From contig NZ_CAJGBF010000003.1 of assembly GCF_904424705.1 (NCBI RefSeq), forward strand, positions 124,001-188,000: 64,000 bases of DNA. The letters run 5' to 3'. Positions 53,886 through 61,549 of this stretch are shown here, in pieces. Every line of letters begins with the position of its first letter. Positions within the stretch are counted from its first letter, which is position 1. This DNA comes from Rossellomorea arthrocnemi (GTDB taxonomy: Bacteria > Bacillota > Bacilli > Bacillales > Bacillaceae_B). A program made the translations under genes and the position numbers. Below the pieces are notes generated by a model that did not search any database, was not told where the DNA came from, and saw nothing but the letters and a program-made list of their open reading frames with translations.

Positions 53886-55106
53886 ATGAAAATACTAATC
53901 GCCACCGTCTTCCCGCTGCCTGGAGGAGGCATATGGTCGTTTGTCTCAAACCTAAGGGAGAATCTCATCAAGCAAGGCCATCAAGTGGATATACTTTGCA
54001 CCAGGGATGATAATAGGAAGGTGGTCATTCTTGGTTCGAACAAAATCATCGACCTATGCCAGTACCGCACCCGAGTCAATAAGAAATTAATGCGTACTGT
54101 GCCCCATTTGGCGAAAGAATCATGGGTGTATCATGTAGAGTTGAACCGGTATATCTTTGAACAAGGCGTCTCTACTATAGATTTGACGGCTTATGATATC
54201 ATCCATGCACAGGATGTCATCGCAGCCGTAGCGCTGAGCCGAATTAAACCTCTTCATGTTCCTCTCGTTACGAGTGTTCATGGCTTTTTGACAGGAGCAA
54301 TCTTTCATCAGTATAAGTCAAAGCACATGACCTTGGGTGATCGAGAAATCTGGAACTCCTTTCTTCTTCAATATTATTCCCGTCTTGAACAAGTTGGATA
54401 TGAAACCAGTGACTACATCCATACATCCAGTCAATGGATGAGAGGGATCATAGAAAACGAATTCAAAGTCATCCCTTCCAAGATCCATACCCACAGATAT
54501 GGCGTGGAACTTTCTAAATTTAATCATGGCTTACTGCCAAAAAAGAATAGAAGTAAGAAAATTATTCTAGTCATCAGTCGACTTGTCTACCTTAAAGGCC
54601 TTCATCACCTCATTGAAGCATTATCATTCCTGAAGAATAAGGATACATGGGAGTGCAGGATTTTGGGGGAAGGGGAGATGGAAAAAGAGTTAAAAGCCGA
54701 GTGCAGGAGACTCGGCATCGAGGGGAATGTGAAGTTTTTGGGTAATACCACCAAGGTGAAAGAACATTTACAACAATCGGATATGCTTGTCCTTCCAAGT
54801 CTTCAGGAGAACCAGCCGTTTGCAGTGATAGAAGCGCAGCTGCTCGGCGTACCTACAATTGTAAGCAATGTGGGCGGACTTCCCGAAATGGTAGTGAACT
54901 ACAAGAATGGGTTGATTACAGAAAGAGCAAACAGCAGACACTTGTCAGAAAAAATGGGCTACCTTCTGGACAATCCGCATATTCGTGAACAAATGAGTCA
55001 ATTTGCTGTCCAAAGGGGAAGAGAAATGTGGAATGTCAATGCATTGGGACTTTCTATGTCTCAGTTGTATGTTCAAGCCATTCAGAGAAATCATCGGGTA
55101 AGATAA
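53886..55106 (+). CDS. Family 4 glycosyltransferase
   Basis: A 406-residue GT-B transferase. The N-terminal PLPGGGIWSFVSNLRENLIKQG and C-terminal ISRLVYLKGLHHLIEAL, GEGEMEKEL, and PSLQENQPFAVIEAQLLGVPTIVSNVGGLPE (E-x7-E) are canonical. There is no membrane helix. It closes the 52722-53886 group and is followed by a terminator. The likely role is glycan extension in the cytoplasm of the mother cell. Confidence 0.9.
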   Translation: MKILIATVFPLPGGGIWSFVSNLRENLIKQGHQVDILCTRDDNRKVVILGSNKIIDLCQYRTRVNKKLMRTVPHLAKESWVYHVELNRYIFEQGVSTIDLTAYDIIHAQDVIAAVALSRIKPLHVPLVTSVHGFLTGAIFHQYKSKHMTLGDREIWNSFLLQYYSRLEQVGYETSDYIHTSSQWMRGIIENEFKVIPSKIHTHRYGVELSKFNHGLLPKKNRSKKIILVISRLVYLKGLHHLIEALSFLKNKDTWECRILGEGEMEKELKAECRRLGIEGNVKFLGNTTKVKEHLQQSDMLVLPSLQENQPFAVIEAQLLGVPTIVSNVGGLPEMVVNYKNGLITERANSRHLSEKMGYLLDNPHIREQMSQFAVQRGREMWNVNALGLSMSQLYVQAIQRNHRVR

Positions 55107-55137
55107 TATTTTTAAAATTGTGGATACAAAATACAGG

Positions 55138-55171
55138 TAAAAGCCTCTATCTAAGGGGGCTTTTATCGTTT
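55138..55171 (+). terminator. Terminator after the 53886 glycosyltransferase
   Basis: Stem AAAAGCC/GGCTTTT followed by ATCGTTT. Confidence 0.6.
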
Positions 55172-55227
55172 AAGAAAGTTAAAAACCGGACACCAGCCTT
55201 TTTTGAAAATAGAGAGACTAGTCTAGG

Positions 55228-55254
55228 ACATGTCCCGATTCTTAACATAAATAT
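55228..55254 (+). promoter_or_regulatory. Weak sigma-K-like promoter of the UDP-sugar operon
   Basis: AC at 55228-55229, a 16-bp spacer, then CATAAATAT. The last two bases are AT instead of TA, so it is a near match. Confidence 0.35.
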
Positions 55255-55283
55255 AATAAGAGAAAGAAAAAGGAGAGGTGATC

Positions 55284-56378
55284 ATGAAGATTGTAACTGT
55301 CTTGGGAACAAGGCCGGAAATAATCCGATTAAGTCTTATCATGAAGAAACTGGATTTACTTGCGGATAAACATATCATTGTTCATACAGGTCAGAACTTT
55401 ACCCATTCCTTAAATAATGTCTTTTTTAAAGAACTGGGGTTAAGGGAACCTGATTATGTGTTGGCGGATAAACAGAAATCACTGGGTGAACAACTTTCAT
55501 CTTTATTTACCGAATTGGAAAAAATTCTAATGAAAGAAAAGCCGGATAAAGTATTGGTGCTTGGAGATACAAATAGCGGACTTGGTGCCATCCTTGCCGA
55601 AAGAATGATGATTCCAGTCGTCCATATGGAAGCGGGGAACCGTTGTTTTGACTTGAATGTACCAGAGGAGAAAAATCGTAAAATCATTGATGCGGTATCT
55701 TCCTACAATCTCGTATACACTCCTTACAGCAAAACCAACTTGCTAAAAGAAGGAATGACAGCAAGCAAAATCATCATAACAGGAAACCCGATTTTTGAGG
55801 TGCTTACCCACTATGATCAACAGATTGAAAAGAGTGCCATCCTTCAACAATTAACACTGGGGAGACAAGAATATTTCCTGGCAACGATTCATCGTGCTGA
55901 AAATGTTGATATCTCCGCTCATCTTACCTCCATTGTCAACGCATTGAACCAGCTGGCAGACAAGTATAAAAAAAGAATCATCCTGAGCACACATCCAAGA
56001 ACTCGTTCAAAACTGCACTCAGCCTCACATTTACACTTACACCCCCTCATTGAACTACATGAACCATTTGGCTTTTTTGATTTCATTAAGCTTGAGAAAA
56101 ATGCATTTTGCGTATTAACGGACAGCGGTACCGTTCAAGAAGAATGTTGTATTTTTCATATTCCAACCGTAACCGTAAGAAAGACAACGGAGAGACCGGA
56201 AACCGTGGATTGCGGGAGCAATTTCATATCCGGCATAAAGGAAACCAACATCTTAAGCGGTGTAAGGGTGATGAGTTCGAAACCATCTAACTGGACATGT
56301 CCTCCAGAGTATCTAGATACAAATGTTTCAGATAAAGTGATTAATATTTTATTAGGGGGTTCTGACATTGTTTACTAA
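55284..56378 (+). CDS. UDP-N-acetylglucosamine 2-epimerase-type enzyme
   Basis: A 364-residue WecB-family epimerase. Features include TVLGTRPEIIRLS, HTGQN, VLGDTNSGL, HMEAGNR, and near the C-terminus LTDSGTVQEECCIF and TVRKTTERPET. ATG 55284 follows AGGAGAGGTGA; the frame is open to GTG 55278 within that site. The next two genes encode a 4,6-dehydratase-type and a reductase, so this enzyme probably acts last, inverting C2 of a 6-deoxy UDP-HexNAc. Overlaps the next gene by 11 nt. Confidence 0.9.
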   Translation: MKIVTVLGTRPEIIRLSLIMKKLDLLADKHIIVHTGQNFTHSLNNVFFKELGLREPDYVLADKQKSLGEQLSSLFTELEKILMKEKPDKVLVLGDTNSGLGAILAERMMIPVVHMEAGNRCFDLNVPEEKNRKIIDAVSSYNLVYTPYSKTNLLKEGMTASKIIITGNPIFEVLTHYDQQIEKSAILQQLTLGRQEYFLATIHRAENVDISAHLTSIVNALNQLADKYKKRIILSTHPRTRSKLHSASHLHLHPLIELHEPFGFFDFIKLEKNAFCVLTDSGTVQEECCIFHIPTVTVRKTTERPETVDCGSNFISGIKETNILSGVRVMSSKPSNWTCPPEYLDTNVSDKVINILLGGSDIVY

Positions 56379-57360
56379 TAAGACCATTTTAGTGACTGGT
56401 GGTACCGGTTCATGGGGAAATGAACTGGTATCTCAGCTGCTTGAAAAAGATCCGAAAGAAATCCGTGTATTCTCGCGAAATGAAACGAGCCAGGTATTAA
56501 TGAAGCAAAAATTTGAAAGTCATCCTAAATTGACTTTTGTCATAGGGGATGTAAGGGACAAAGAAGCCGTTTCGGAGGCTTCCCAAAAAGTTGATTATAT
56601 CTTTCACCTTGCTGCGCTTAAACATGTCCCTGTCTGCGAATTTCAGCCATTAGAAGCGCTGAAGACGAATGTTTTGGGAACGCAGAATATCATTGATGCA
56701 GCAATCGAAAATAATGTAGAAAAAGTCATTAATATTTCTACTGATAAAGCAGCGAATCCTTCCAATTTTTATGGATTCACAAAAGCCATGGGAGAAAAGT
56801 TAATTATCAATGCAAATGTACTAACAGATAAAACGAAGTTTGTATGTGTACGTGGAGGAAACGTCTTGGGTACAAATGGGAGTGTTATCCACGTATTTAA
56901 GCATGGTATCAAAACAAAATCCAAAATCGGCATCACTGATAAAAAGATGACCCGTTTCTTTCTGACGATAAAAGATGCTATTAAACTATTATTCAAGGCT
57001 ACGTATGAAAGTCATGGAGGAGAAATCTTCGTCATGAAGATGCCAACGTGTAAAATCATTGATCTTGCCCAAGTATTAATCGATCAATATTCACCAAACC
57101 AGGAAGTGGTCATTGAAGAACTCGGGATACGTCCGGGAGAGAAACTGCATGAGCTTCTATTAACAGAATTTGAGAGTCATAATACTATCGTTTATGACAA
57201 TGAGTATTTTGTAATCCTGCCGACCATTCCGATCAAAGGCCTCATGGAGTATTATGAAAATTTCCCTCAAGTAGATCTTGATACGTATTCTTCCAGTGAT
57301 AACATCATCCCTTACGGTCAGATTAAGACAATGCTGAAAGATGGAGGGTTTCTAGAATGA
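56368..57360 (+). CDS. UDP-GlcNAc 4,6-dehydratase/epimerase (CapE/FlaA1 type)
   Basis: A 330-residue extended SDR with TGGTGSWG (residues 10-17), HLAALKHVPVCE and STDKAANPSNFYGFTKAMGEKL. The STDKA plus MGxTK-like pattern is that of the polysaccharide biosynthesis CapD/FlaA1 family; short forms of about 330 residues without membrane domains act as inverting 4,6-dehydratases. TTG 56368 lies within the end of the epimerase gene. Overlaps the reductase by 4 nt. Confidence 0.88.
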   Translation: MFTNKTILVTGGTGSWGNELVSQLLEKDPKEIRVFSRNETSQVLMKQKFESHPKLTFVIGDVRDKEAVSEASQKVDYIFHLAALKHVPVCEFQPLEALKTNVLGTQNIIDAAIENNVEKVINISTDKAANPSNFYGFTKAMGEKLIINANVLTDKTKFVCVRGGNVLGTNGSVIHVFKHGIKTKSKIGITDKKMTRFFLTIKDAIKLLFKATYESHGGEIFVMKMPTCKIIDLAQVLIDQYSPNQEVVIEELGIRPGEKLHELLLTEFESHNTIVYDNEYFVILPTIPIKGLMEYYENFPQVDLDTYSSSDNIIPYGQIKTMLKDGGFLE

Positions 57361-58178
57361 AGATACTTGTTCTAGGAGGCCACGGAATGGCTGGTCACGT
57401 CATCGTTGACCATATGAAACGATGTGGTCATCAGGTGTTATATTCAGTAAGGAAAGAAGATCCTGAAGGGATTCTATTGGATGTAAGGGATGTTCAAGAT
57501 GTAAGGAAGGTCTTGGTTGACCAAAAGGCTGACATCGTCATTAATGCAACGGGTCTCCTAAATGAGTATGCTGAAACGCACGTAATGGAAGCGATCCAGG
57601 TAAACAGTTTATTACCTCATACTTTGGTGGAGATAGTAGATGAATACGGTGGTAAACTTATTCACATTAGTACTGATTGCGTGTTTTCAGGAGATAGGGG
57701 AAGGTATGCAGAAGCGGACATTAAAGATGGTACAAACGTATACTCCAAATCAAAGGCATTGGGAGAAATTGAAGACATTCCACATCTGACGGTACGCACT
57801 TCCATCATAGGGCCGGAATTGAAAATGAATGGCATTGGTCTTCTGCACTGGTTTCTTCAACAAAGCGGAAAGATCTATGGCTATCAGAATGTCTACTGGA
57901 ATGGCGTCACTACATTGGAACTGGCAAAAGCGATTCAATCATTTGTTAAAGATGACGTTTCAGGGCTTTATCATTTAAGTTCAGTTCAAAGAATTTCTAA
58001 ATACGAACTCCTGCTTCTCTTTAAGGAAATCTTCAAGCATGATGATGTTGATATTACACCAGTTACGGAACCGGTCCATGACAAAACCCTTATTCACACA
58101 AGAAAAGATTATAAATACTCCGTACCAAGCTATAAGGAGATGCTTAATGAACTCCGTGAGTGGATGAAGGGAAGATGA
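57357..58178 (+). CDS. RmlD-family nucleotide-sugar reductase
   Basis: A 273-residue SDR of the dTDP-4-dehydrorhamnose reductase superfamily. GGHGMAGH at residues 7-14, STDCVFSGDRG, and YSKSKALGE as the YxxxK region. It lacks the C-terminal cupin of CapF-type reductases. With the two preceding genes it fits the WbvB/WbvR/WbvD-like route to a UDP-6-deoxy-L-HexNAc. Its end overlaps the next gene (ATGA). Confidence 0.85.
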   Translation: MKILVLGGHGMAGHVIVDHMKRCGHQVLYSVRKEDPEGILLDVRDVQDVRKVLVDQKADIVINATGLLNEYAETHVMEAIQVNSLLPHTLVEIVDEYGGKLIHISTDCVFSGDRGRYAEADIKDGTNVYSKSKALGEIEDIPHLTVRTSIIGPELKMNGIGLLHWFLQQSGKIYGYQNVYWNGVTTLELAKAIQSFVKDDVSGLYHLSSVQRISKYELLLLFKEIFKHDDVDITPVTEPVHDKTLIHTRKDYKYSVPSYKEMLNELREWMKGR

Positions 58179-59056
58179 ACAGAGTATTCATCACCGGAGC
58201 GACGGGTTTCACAGGAATCCATGCTTGCGAGTATTATAACAAGATGGGCTTTGAAGTTTATGCTGCGGTACGCAGCCAAACTCATCCAATAAAAGAAGTT
58301 CGGAGTGTGCATTGCGATTTAATGGATGCAGAAGCTATGAAGGCACTACTTAAAACCATTCAACCTCATTTGATCCTGCACTTTGCTGCTCAGAATCACA
58401 GCGGTCGATCATGGACAGAGCCGTTATCCACGTTAAATACGAATGTAATAGGGACGTTGAACCTTCTGGAAGCAGTTAAAGGTGCCGCTCCATATGCACG
58501 CACGCTCATCACAGGCTCAGTAATCGAATACGATCCATGCCACTCCAATGAGCCGAATCACCCATATGGGTTATCAAAGTATATTCAGGTACTTTTATCA
58601 ACAAGCTGGTCAACGTTCTATGACCTGGATATTCGAGTTGCCAAGACGTCCAATTTAATCGGCCCCGGTCATTCCAATGGCATTTGCTCATTGCTTGCAC
58701 AAAAATGTGTACAGTATCGCAAAGGAGGAGGGGAAGGTTTTCACTTCCATAATATACTGGACCATCGGGATTTTCTGGATGTAAGGGATGCTGTAAAAGC
58801 ATATGATTGCATACTCCAAAAGGGTGGTAAAAATGAGACCTATGTCGTTGCATCAGGGAAAAGTCATAGATTTATAGATATGGCAAAAGATTTGAAGAAA
58901 TTAACTCAAAGTGACATTCCATTAACGACGGAATATTTTTACCATTCCCCAAGTGTTCATTATGTAAATGATAAACTGACAAATCTCCTCTGGGAACAAA
59001 CTTTTTCCATGAATCAAAGTTTGGAAGATATTGTAAAATATTATGAAAACCAATAA
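58175..59056 (+). CDS. Extended SDR, nucleotide-sugar dehydratase/reductase type
   Basis: A 293-residue SDR with ITGATGFTGIH (residues 5-15), HFAAQNHSGRSW, and YGLSKYIQ holding the YxxxK motif. The HSGRSW and NILDHRDFLDVRD segments recall the GDP-mannose 4,6-dehydratase/GDP-6-deoxy-4-keto reductase group. ATG 58175 overlaps the stop of the reductase gene. The sugar cannot be fixed by eye. Confidence 0.85.
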   Translation: MNRVFITGATGFTGIHACEYYNKMGFEVYAAVRSQTHPIKEVRSVHCDLMDAEAMKALLKTIQPHLILHFAAQNHSGRSWTEPLSTLNTNVIGTLNLLEAVKGAAPYARTLITGSVIEYDPCHSNEPNHPYGLSKYIQVLLSTSWSTFYDLDIRVAKTSNLIGPGHSNGICSLLAQKCVQYRKGGGEGFHFHNILDHRDFLDVRDAVKAYDCILQKGGKNETYVVASGKSHRFIDMAKDLKKLTQSDIPLTTEYFYHSPSVHYVNDKLTNLLWEQTFSMNQSLEDIVKYYENQ

Positions 59057-59062
59057 TCATGT

Positions 59063-59109
59063 ATCTCATGACAGCTGAGAACCTTTATGGCTGTCATGAG
59101 ATTTTTTTG
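59063..59109. terminator. Bidirectional terminator
   Basis: 13-bp stem ATCTCATGACAGC/GCTGTCATGAGAT followed by seven T on the plus strand. It separates the convergent UDP-sugar operon and the minus-strand glycosyltransferase. Confidence 0.85.
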
Positions 59110-59115
59110 CTTTTT

Positions 59116-59997
59116 CTAGAAGTAGATGTTGAACTTCTTAAATAAATCTTCTATGTCCATTTTTCTTCTTTTTAGATATTGAGCCCTTTTACGTAATACC
59201 CCATCTTTGATCACTTTTTTTTCTATTGTTGTTGCTGATCCATGAACAACCAGGGATTTTGCTTTTTTTATTCTCTTATCATCAAAATGAAGATAAGCCA
59301 TTCTGATTAAATTATAATAAATCCCTTCATAATTCACATTATAAGGATGACTTGTTCTAAATAGATGCAGGACGGAAACTTGAGGATCACAATGACACCG
59401 ATATCCAAAAAGCCACAGCTTAAGGGATAACTCAACATCTTCATGTCCCCAGGTCGAAAAACCTGTCTCAAAACCGCCTATGTCATTAAAGACCCGTTTT
59501 GAAGTAATGATACAGGCGCCAGGTAAGACGGCCGTTTCGAATACTGTTTTACGTTTCTGATGCCATTTGATCTTGAGTGACGGGGTCAGGGACTGTCCAT
59601 AGCCCTTAATGGCCGGGGCCCCAATGGATCCGATGGCAGGACAGACGGCGTCGCTTGTCCCCTTGGCGATATGATAGACCAAACGATCTATCCAAAAATT
59701 TTCAAAAGTCATATGAGCGTCACAAAAGGCTAAGTAGTGATGCTGAGCATTTTCAGCTCCAAGATTTCTGGCATTTGCAGGCCCCACACCATTTGTCCGG
59801 ATATACGTTACTTTGTCACGGAATTGGTAGTTTGTTAGAAAGTTGCAGCATTGATCAGTCGAAGCATCATCCACTAGGACGGCTTCCATTTCAATGTTAG
59901 ACTTCACCGAGAACAAAGAATCCAGAGTCATTTTTACATTTTTACCTTCGTTACGCACTGGGAAAATGATGGATACCTTCGGGGGCATATTTCCCAT
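59116..59997 (-). CDS. Family 2 glycosyltransferase with GalNAc-transferase-like motif
   Basis: A 293-residue GT-A enzyme. VSIIFPVRNEG, VDDASTD, and CDAH (a DxH metal site, about residue 92) are in the donor domain; WGHEDVELSLKLWLFGY (about residue 183) resembles the acceptor motif of polypeptide GalNAc-transferases. ATG 59997 follows AAAGGAGCGAG. An exact sigma-K promoter is upstream. This is the best candidate for the enzyme that starts glycosylation on protein. Confidence 0.88.
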   Translation of the reverse strand: MGNMPPKVSIIFPVRNEGKNVKMTLDSLFSVKSNIEMEAVLVDDASTDQCCNFLTNYQFRDKVTYIRTNGVGPANARNLGAENAQHHYLAFCDAHMTFENFWIDRLVYHIAKGTSDAVCPAIGSIGAPAIKGYGQSLTPSLKIKWHQKRKTVFETAVLPGACIITSKRVFNDIGGFETGFSTWGHEDVELSLKLWLFGYRCHCDPQVSVLHLFRTSHPYNVNYEGIYYNLIRMAYLHFDDKRIKKAKSLVVHGSATTIEKKVIKDGVLRKRAQYLKRRKMDIEDLFKKFNIYF

Positions 59998-60030
59998 ATT
60001 CTCGCTCCTTTGCTCTGAAATATTCTACGT

Positions 60031-60057
60031 TAGTGTATGTAAGAAGCGATTATCCGT
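60031..60057 (-). promoter_or_regulatory. Sigma-K promoter of the 59997 glycosyltransferase
   Basis: On the minus strand AC (60057-60056), a 16-bp spacer and CATACACTA (60039-60031): an exact match to AC-16-CATANNNTA, about 35 bp before the start codon. Confidence 0.65.
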
Positions 60058-60095
60058 GAATAAAGAAAGAGGCTGCGTCTCTTGCCGCAACCTCA
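60058..60095 (-). terminator. cysQ terminator
   Basis: Minus-strand stem GAGGTTGCG/CGCAGCCTC with an 8-nt loop, followed by TTTCTTTATT. Confidence 0.75.
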
Positions 60096-60105
60096 TGAAT
60101 CATGA

Positions 60106-60876
60106 TTACATGGAACATAGGAAAGAGGGATTCGTAAGGCATTCTTTATTGTATACCAGGGGATTACCGGTGTCATATACTATCACCTTGCCATTCGCTT
60201 CCTCCACAATGATCTGACCGGCAGCTGTGTCCCATTCCATTGTAGGATCCAGTCGGGGATAATAGTGTGCACACCCTTCTGCAATCATACAAAACTTTAA
60301 TGAACTTCCTATTGAAACAAATTCAAGGTTCCCCTCTTGCAACTGAAGGTCGTTGATATAATCTTGAGTTGCTTCTGAAAGATGGGACCTGGAAATGACG
60401 ACTTTCTTTTCCCCAGTTGGGGAGGTAGTAATCTTTTCAGTCCTTCTTCCCAATGAGGAGCCGGCATGTGAGAGTTTATAAGCCCCTTTGTCCTTTTCAG
60501 CATAATAAAGTGTATCCAATACAGGGGCATAAATGACGCCAAGTACAGGTGTCCCCCTCTTAATGAGTGCGATATTAATAGTGAATTCACCGTTCTTCTT
60601 AATAAATTCTTTCGTTCCATCCAGAGGATCAATCAGCCAAAAGGAAGACCAATCCTTTCTCTCTGTGAAGGGTATTTTAGCTCCTTCTTCACTGAGTAAT
60701 GGCATAGAATTGAGTTTGCTTAATTCGACTTGTATATGTTCATGGGCTATCTGATCTGCAACAGTCAAGGGGGACATATCCTCCTTTTCATGAATCGTAT
60801 ACACTTTGTCGTAAACTTCCAATACTTTTTTTCCTGCTCCGATCGCGATTTCAATAACGTCCTTCAGCATGTTCAT
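60106..60876 (-). CDS. cysQ: 3'(2'),5'-bisphosphate nucleotidase CysQ
   Basis: Hydrolyses PAP, the by-product of PAPS use, to AMP. The 256-residue product has LLSEEG (Glu pair about 63-64), DPLDGT (83-88) and WDTAAGQIIVEEANG, the Li-sensitive phosphatase signature. ATG 60876 follows TTAGGAGTT. It is the last gene of the sat-permease-cysC-cysQ group. PAP arises both from PAPS reductase and from sulfotransferases, and neither gene is visible here. Confidence 0.93.
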   Translation of the reverse strand: MNMLKDVIEIAIGAGKKVLEVYDKVYTIHEKEDMSPLTVADQIAHEHIQVELSKLNSMPLLSEEGAKIPFTERKDWSSFWLIDPLDGTKEFIKKNGEFTINIALIKRGTPVLGVIYAPVLDTLYYAEKDKGAYKLSHAGSSLGRRTEKITTSPTGEKKVVISRSHLSEATQDYINDLQLQEGNLEFVSIGSSLKFCMIAEGCAHYYPRLDPTMEWDTAAGQIIVEEANGKVIVYDTGNPLVYNKECLTNPSFLCSM

Positions 60877-60931
60877 ATCAACTCCTAATCTATTCCATAA
60901 TAAAGTAGGTGTACATATTGATTGATTCCGA

Positions 60932-61528
60932 TTAAACCAATCGTTTCATCTTTAAATAGTCTACAATTTGCCTGGCTGATTCTTCAATATTCTGCTTTTC
61001 AGTGTCGATGATCATTTCAGGGGAGGCGGGGATTTCATAAGGCGAATCAATCCCTGTAAAGCCTTTTAACTCACCATTCTTCACCTTTTCGTAGAGCCCT
61101 TTTGGATCTCGGTTGGCACATGTCTCAACGCTTGCCTGAACATAAATCTCAATGAATTCTCCCTTCGGCAAAAGAGATCTGACGAATTCCCGATCCGCTT
61201 TTAAAGGAGAAATAAAAGCAGCTAAAGTTAAGATACCTGCATCGACAAAAAGTTTCGACACTTCTCCAATTCTTCGGATGTTTTCTTTTCGGTCCTCTTC
61301 TGAAAAAGTCAAGTCATGGTTTAAGCGGTGACGGACATTATCTCCGTCTAATCGGTATGTGTGTATCCCCAGCTCATACAGAGCCTTTTCGACCTCTACT
61401 GAAATTGTTGACTTTCCAGAACCGGATAACCCTGTAAACCAGAGCAGCGCACTCTTATGCCCATTTAGATGTTGCCGGTCTGCCTTCATGACTTTGCCCT
61501 CATGCCATGTAATATTCTTCTTATTCAT
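60932..61528 (-). CDS. cysC: Adenylylsulfate kinase
   Basis: Phosphorylates APS to PAPS. The 198-residue kinase has P-loop GLSGSGKS (33-40), [26 protein letters not shown] and [29 protein letters not shown] 61528 follows GGAGGTGA. It is 21 bp from the permease gene and clearly in one transcription unit with it. Confidence 0.96.
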   Translation of the reverse strand: MNKKNITWHEGKVMKADRQHLNGHKSALLWFTGLSGSGKSTISVEVEKALYELGIHTYRLDGDNVRHRLNHDLTFSEEDRKENIRRIGEVSKLFVDAGILTLAAFISPLKADREFVRSLLPKGEFIEIYVQASVETCANRDPKGLYEKVKNGELKGFTGIDSPYEIPASPEMIIDTEKQNIEESARQIVDYLKMKRLV

Positions 61529-61549
61529 CGTTTCACCTCCATCAGAAAT

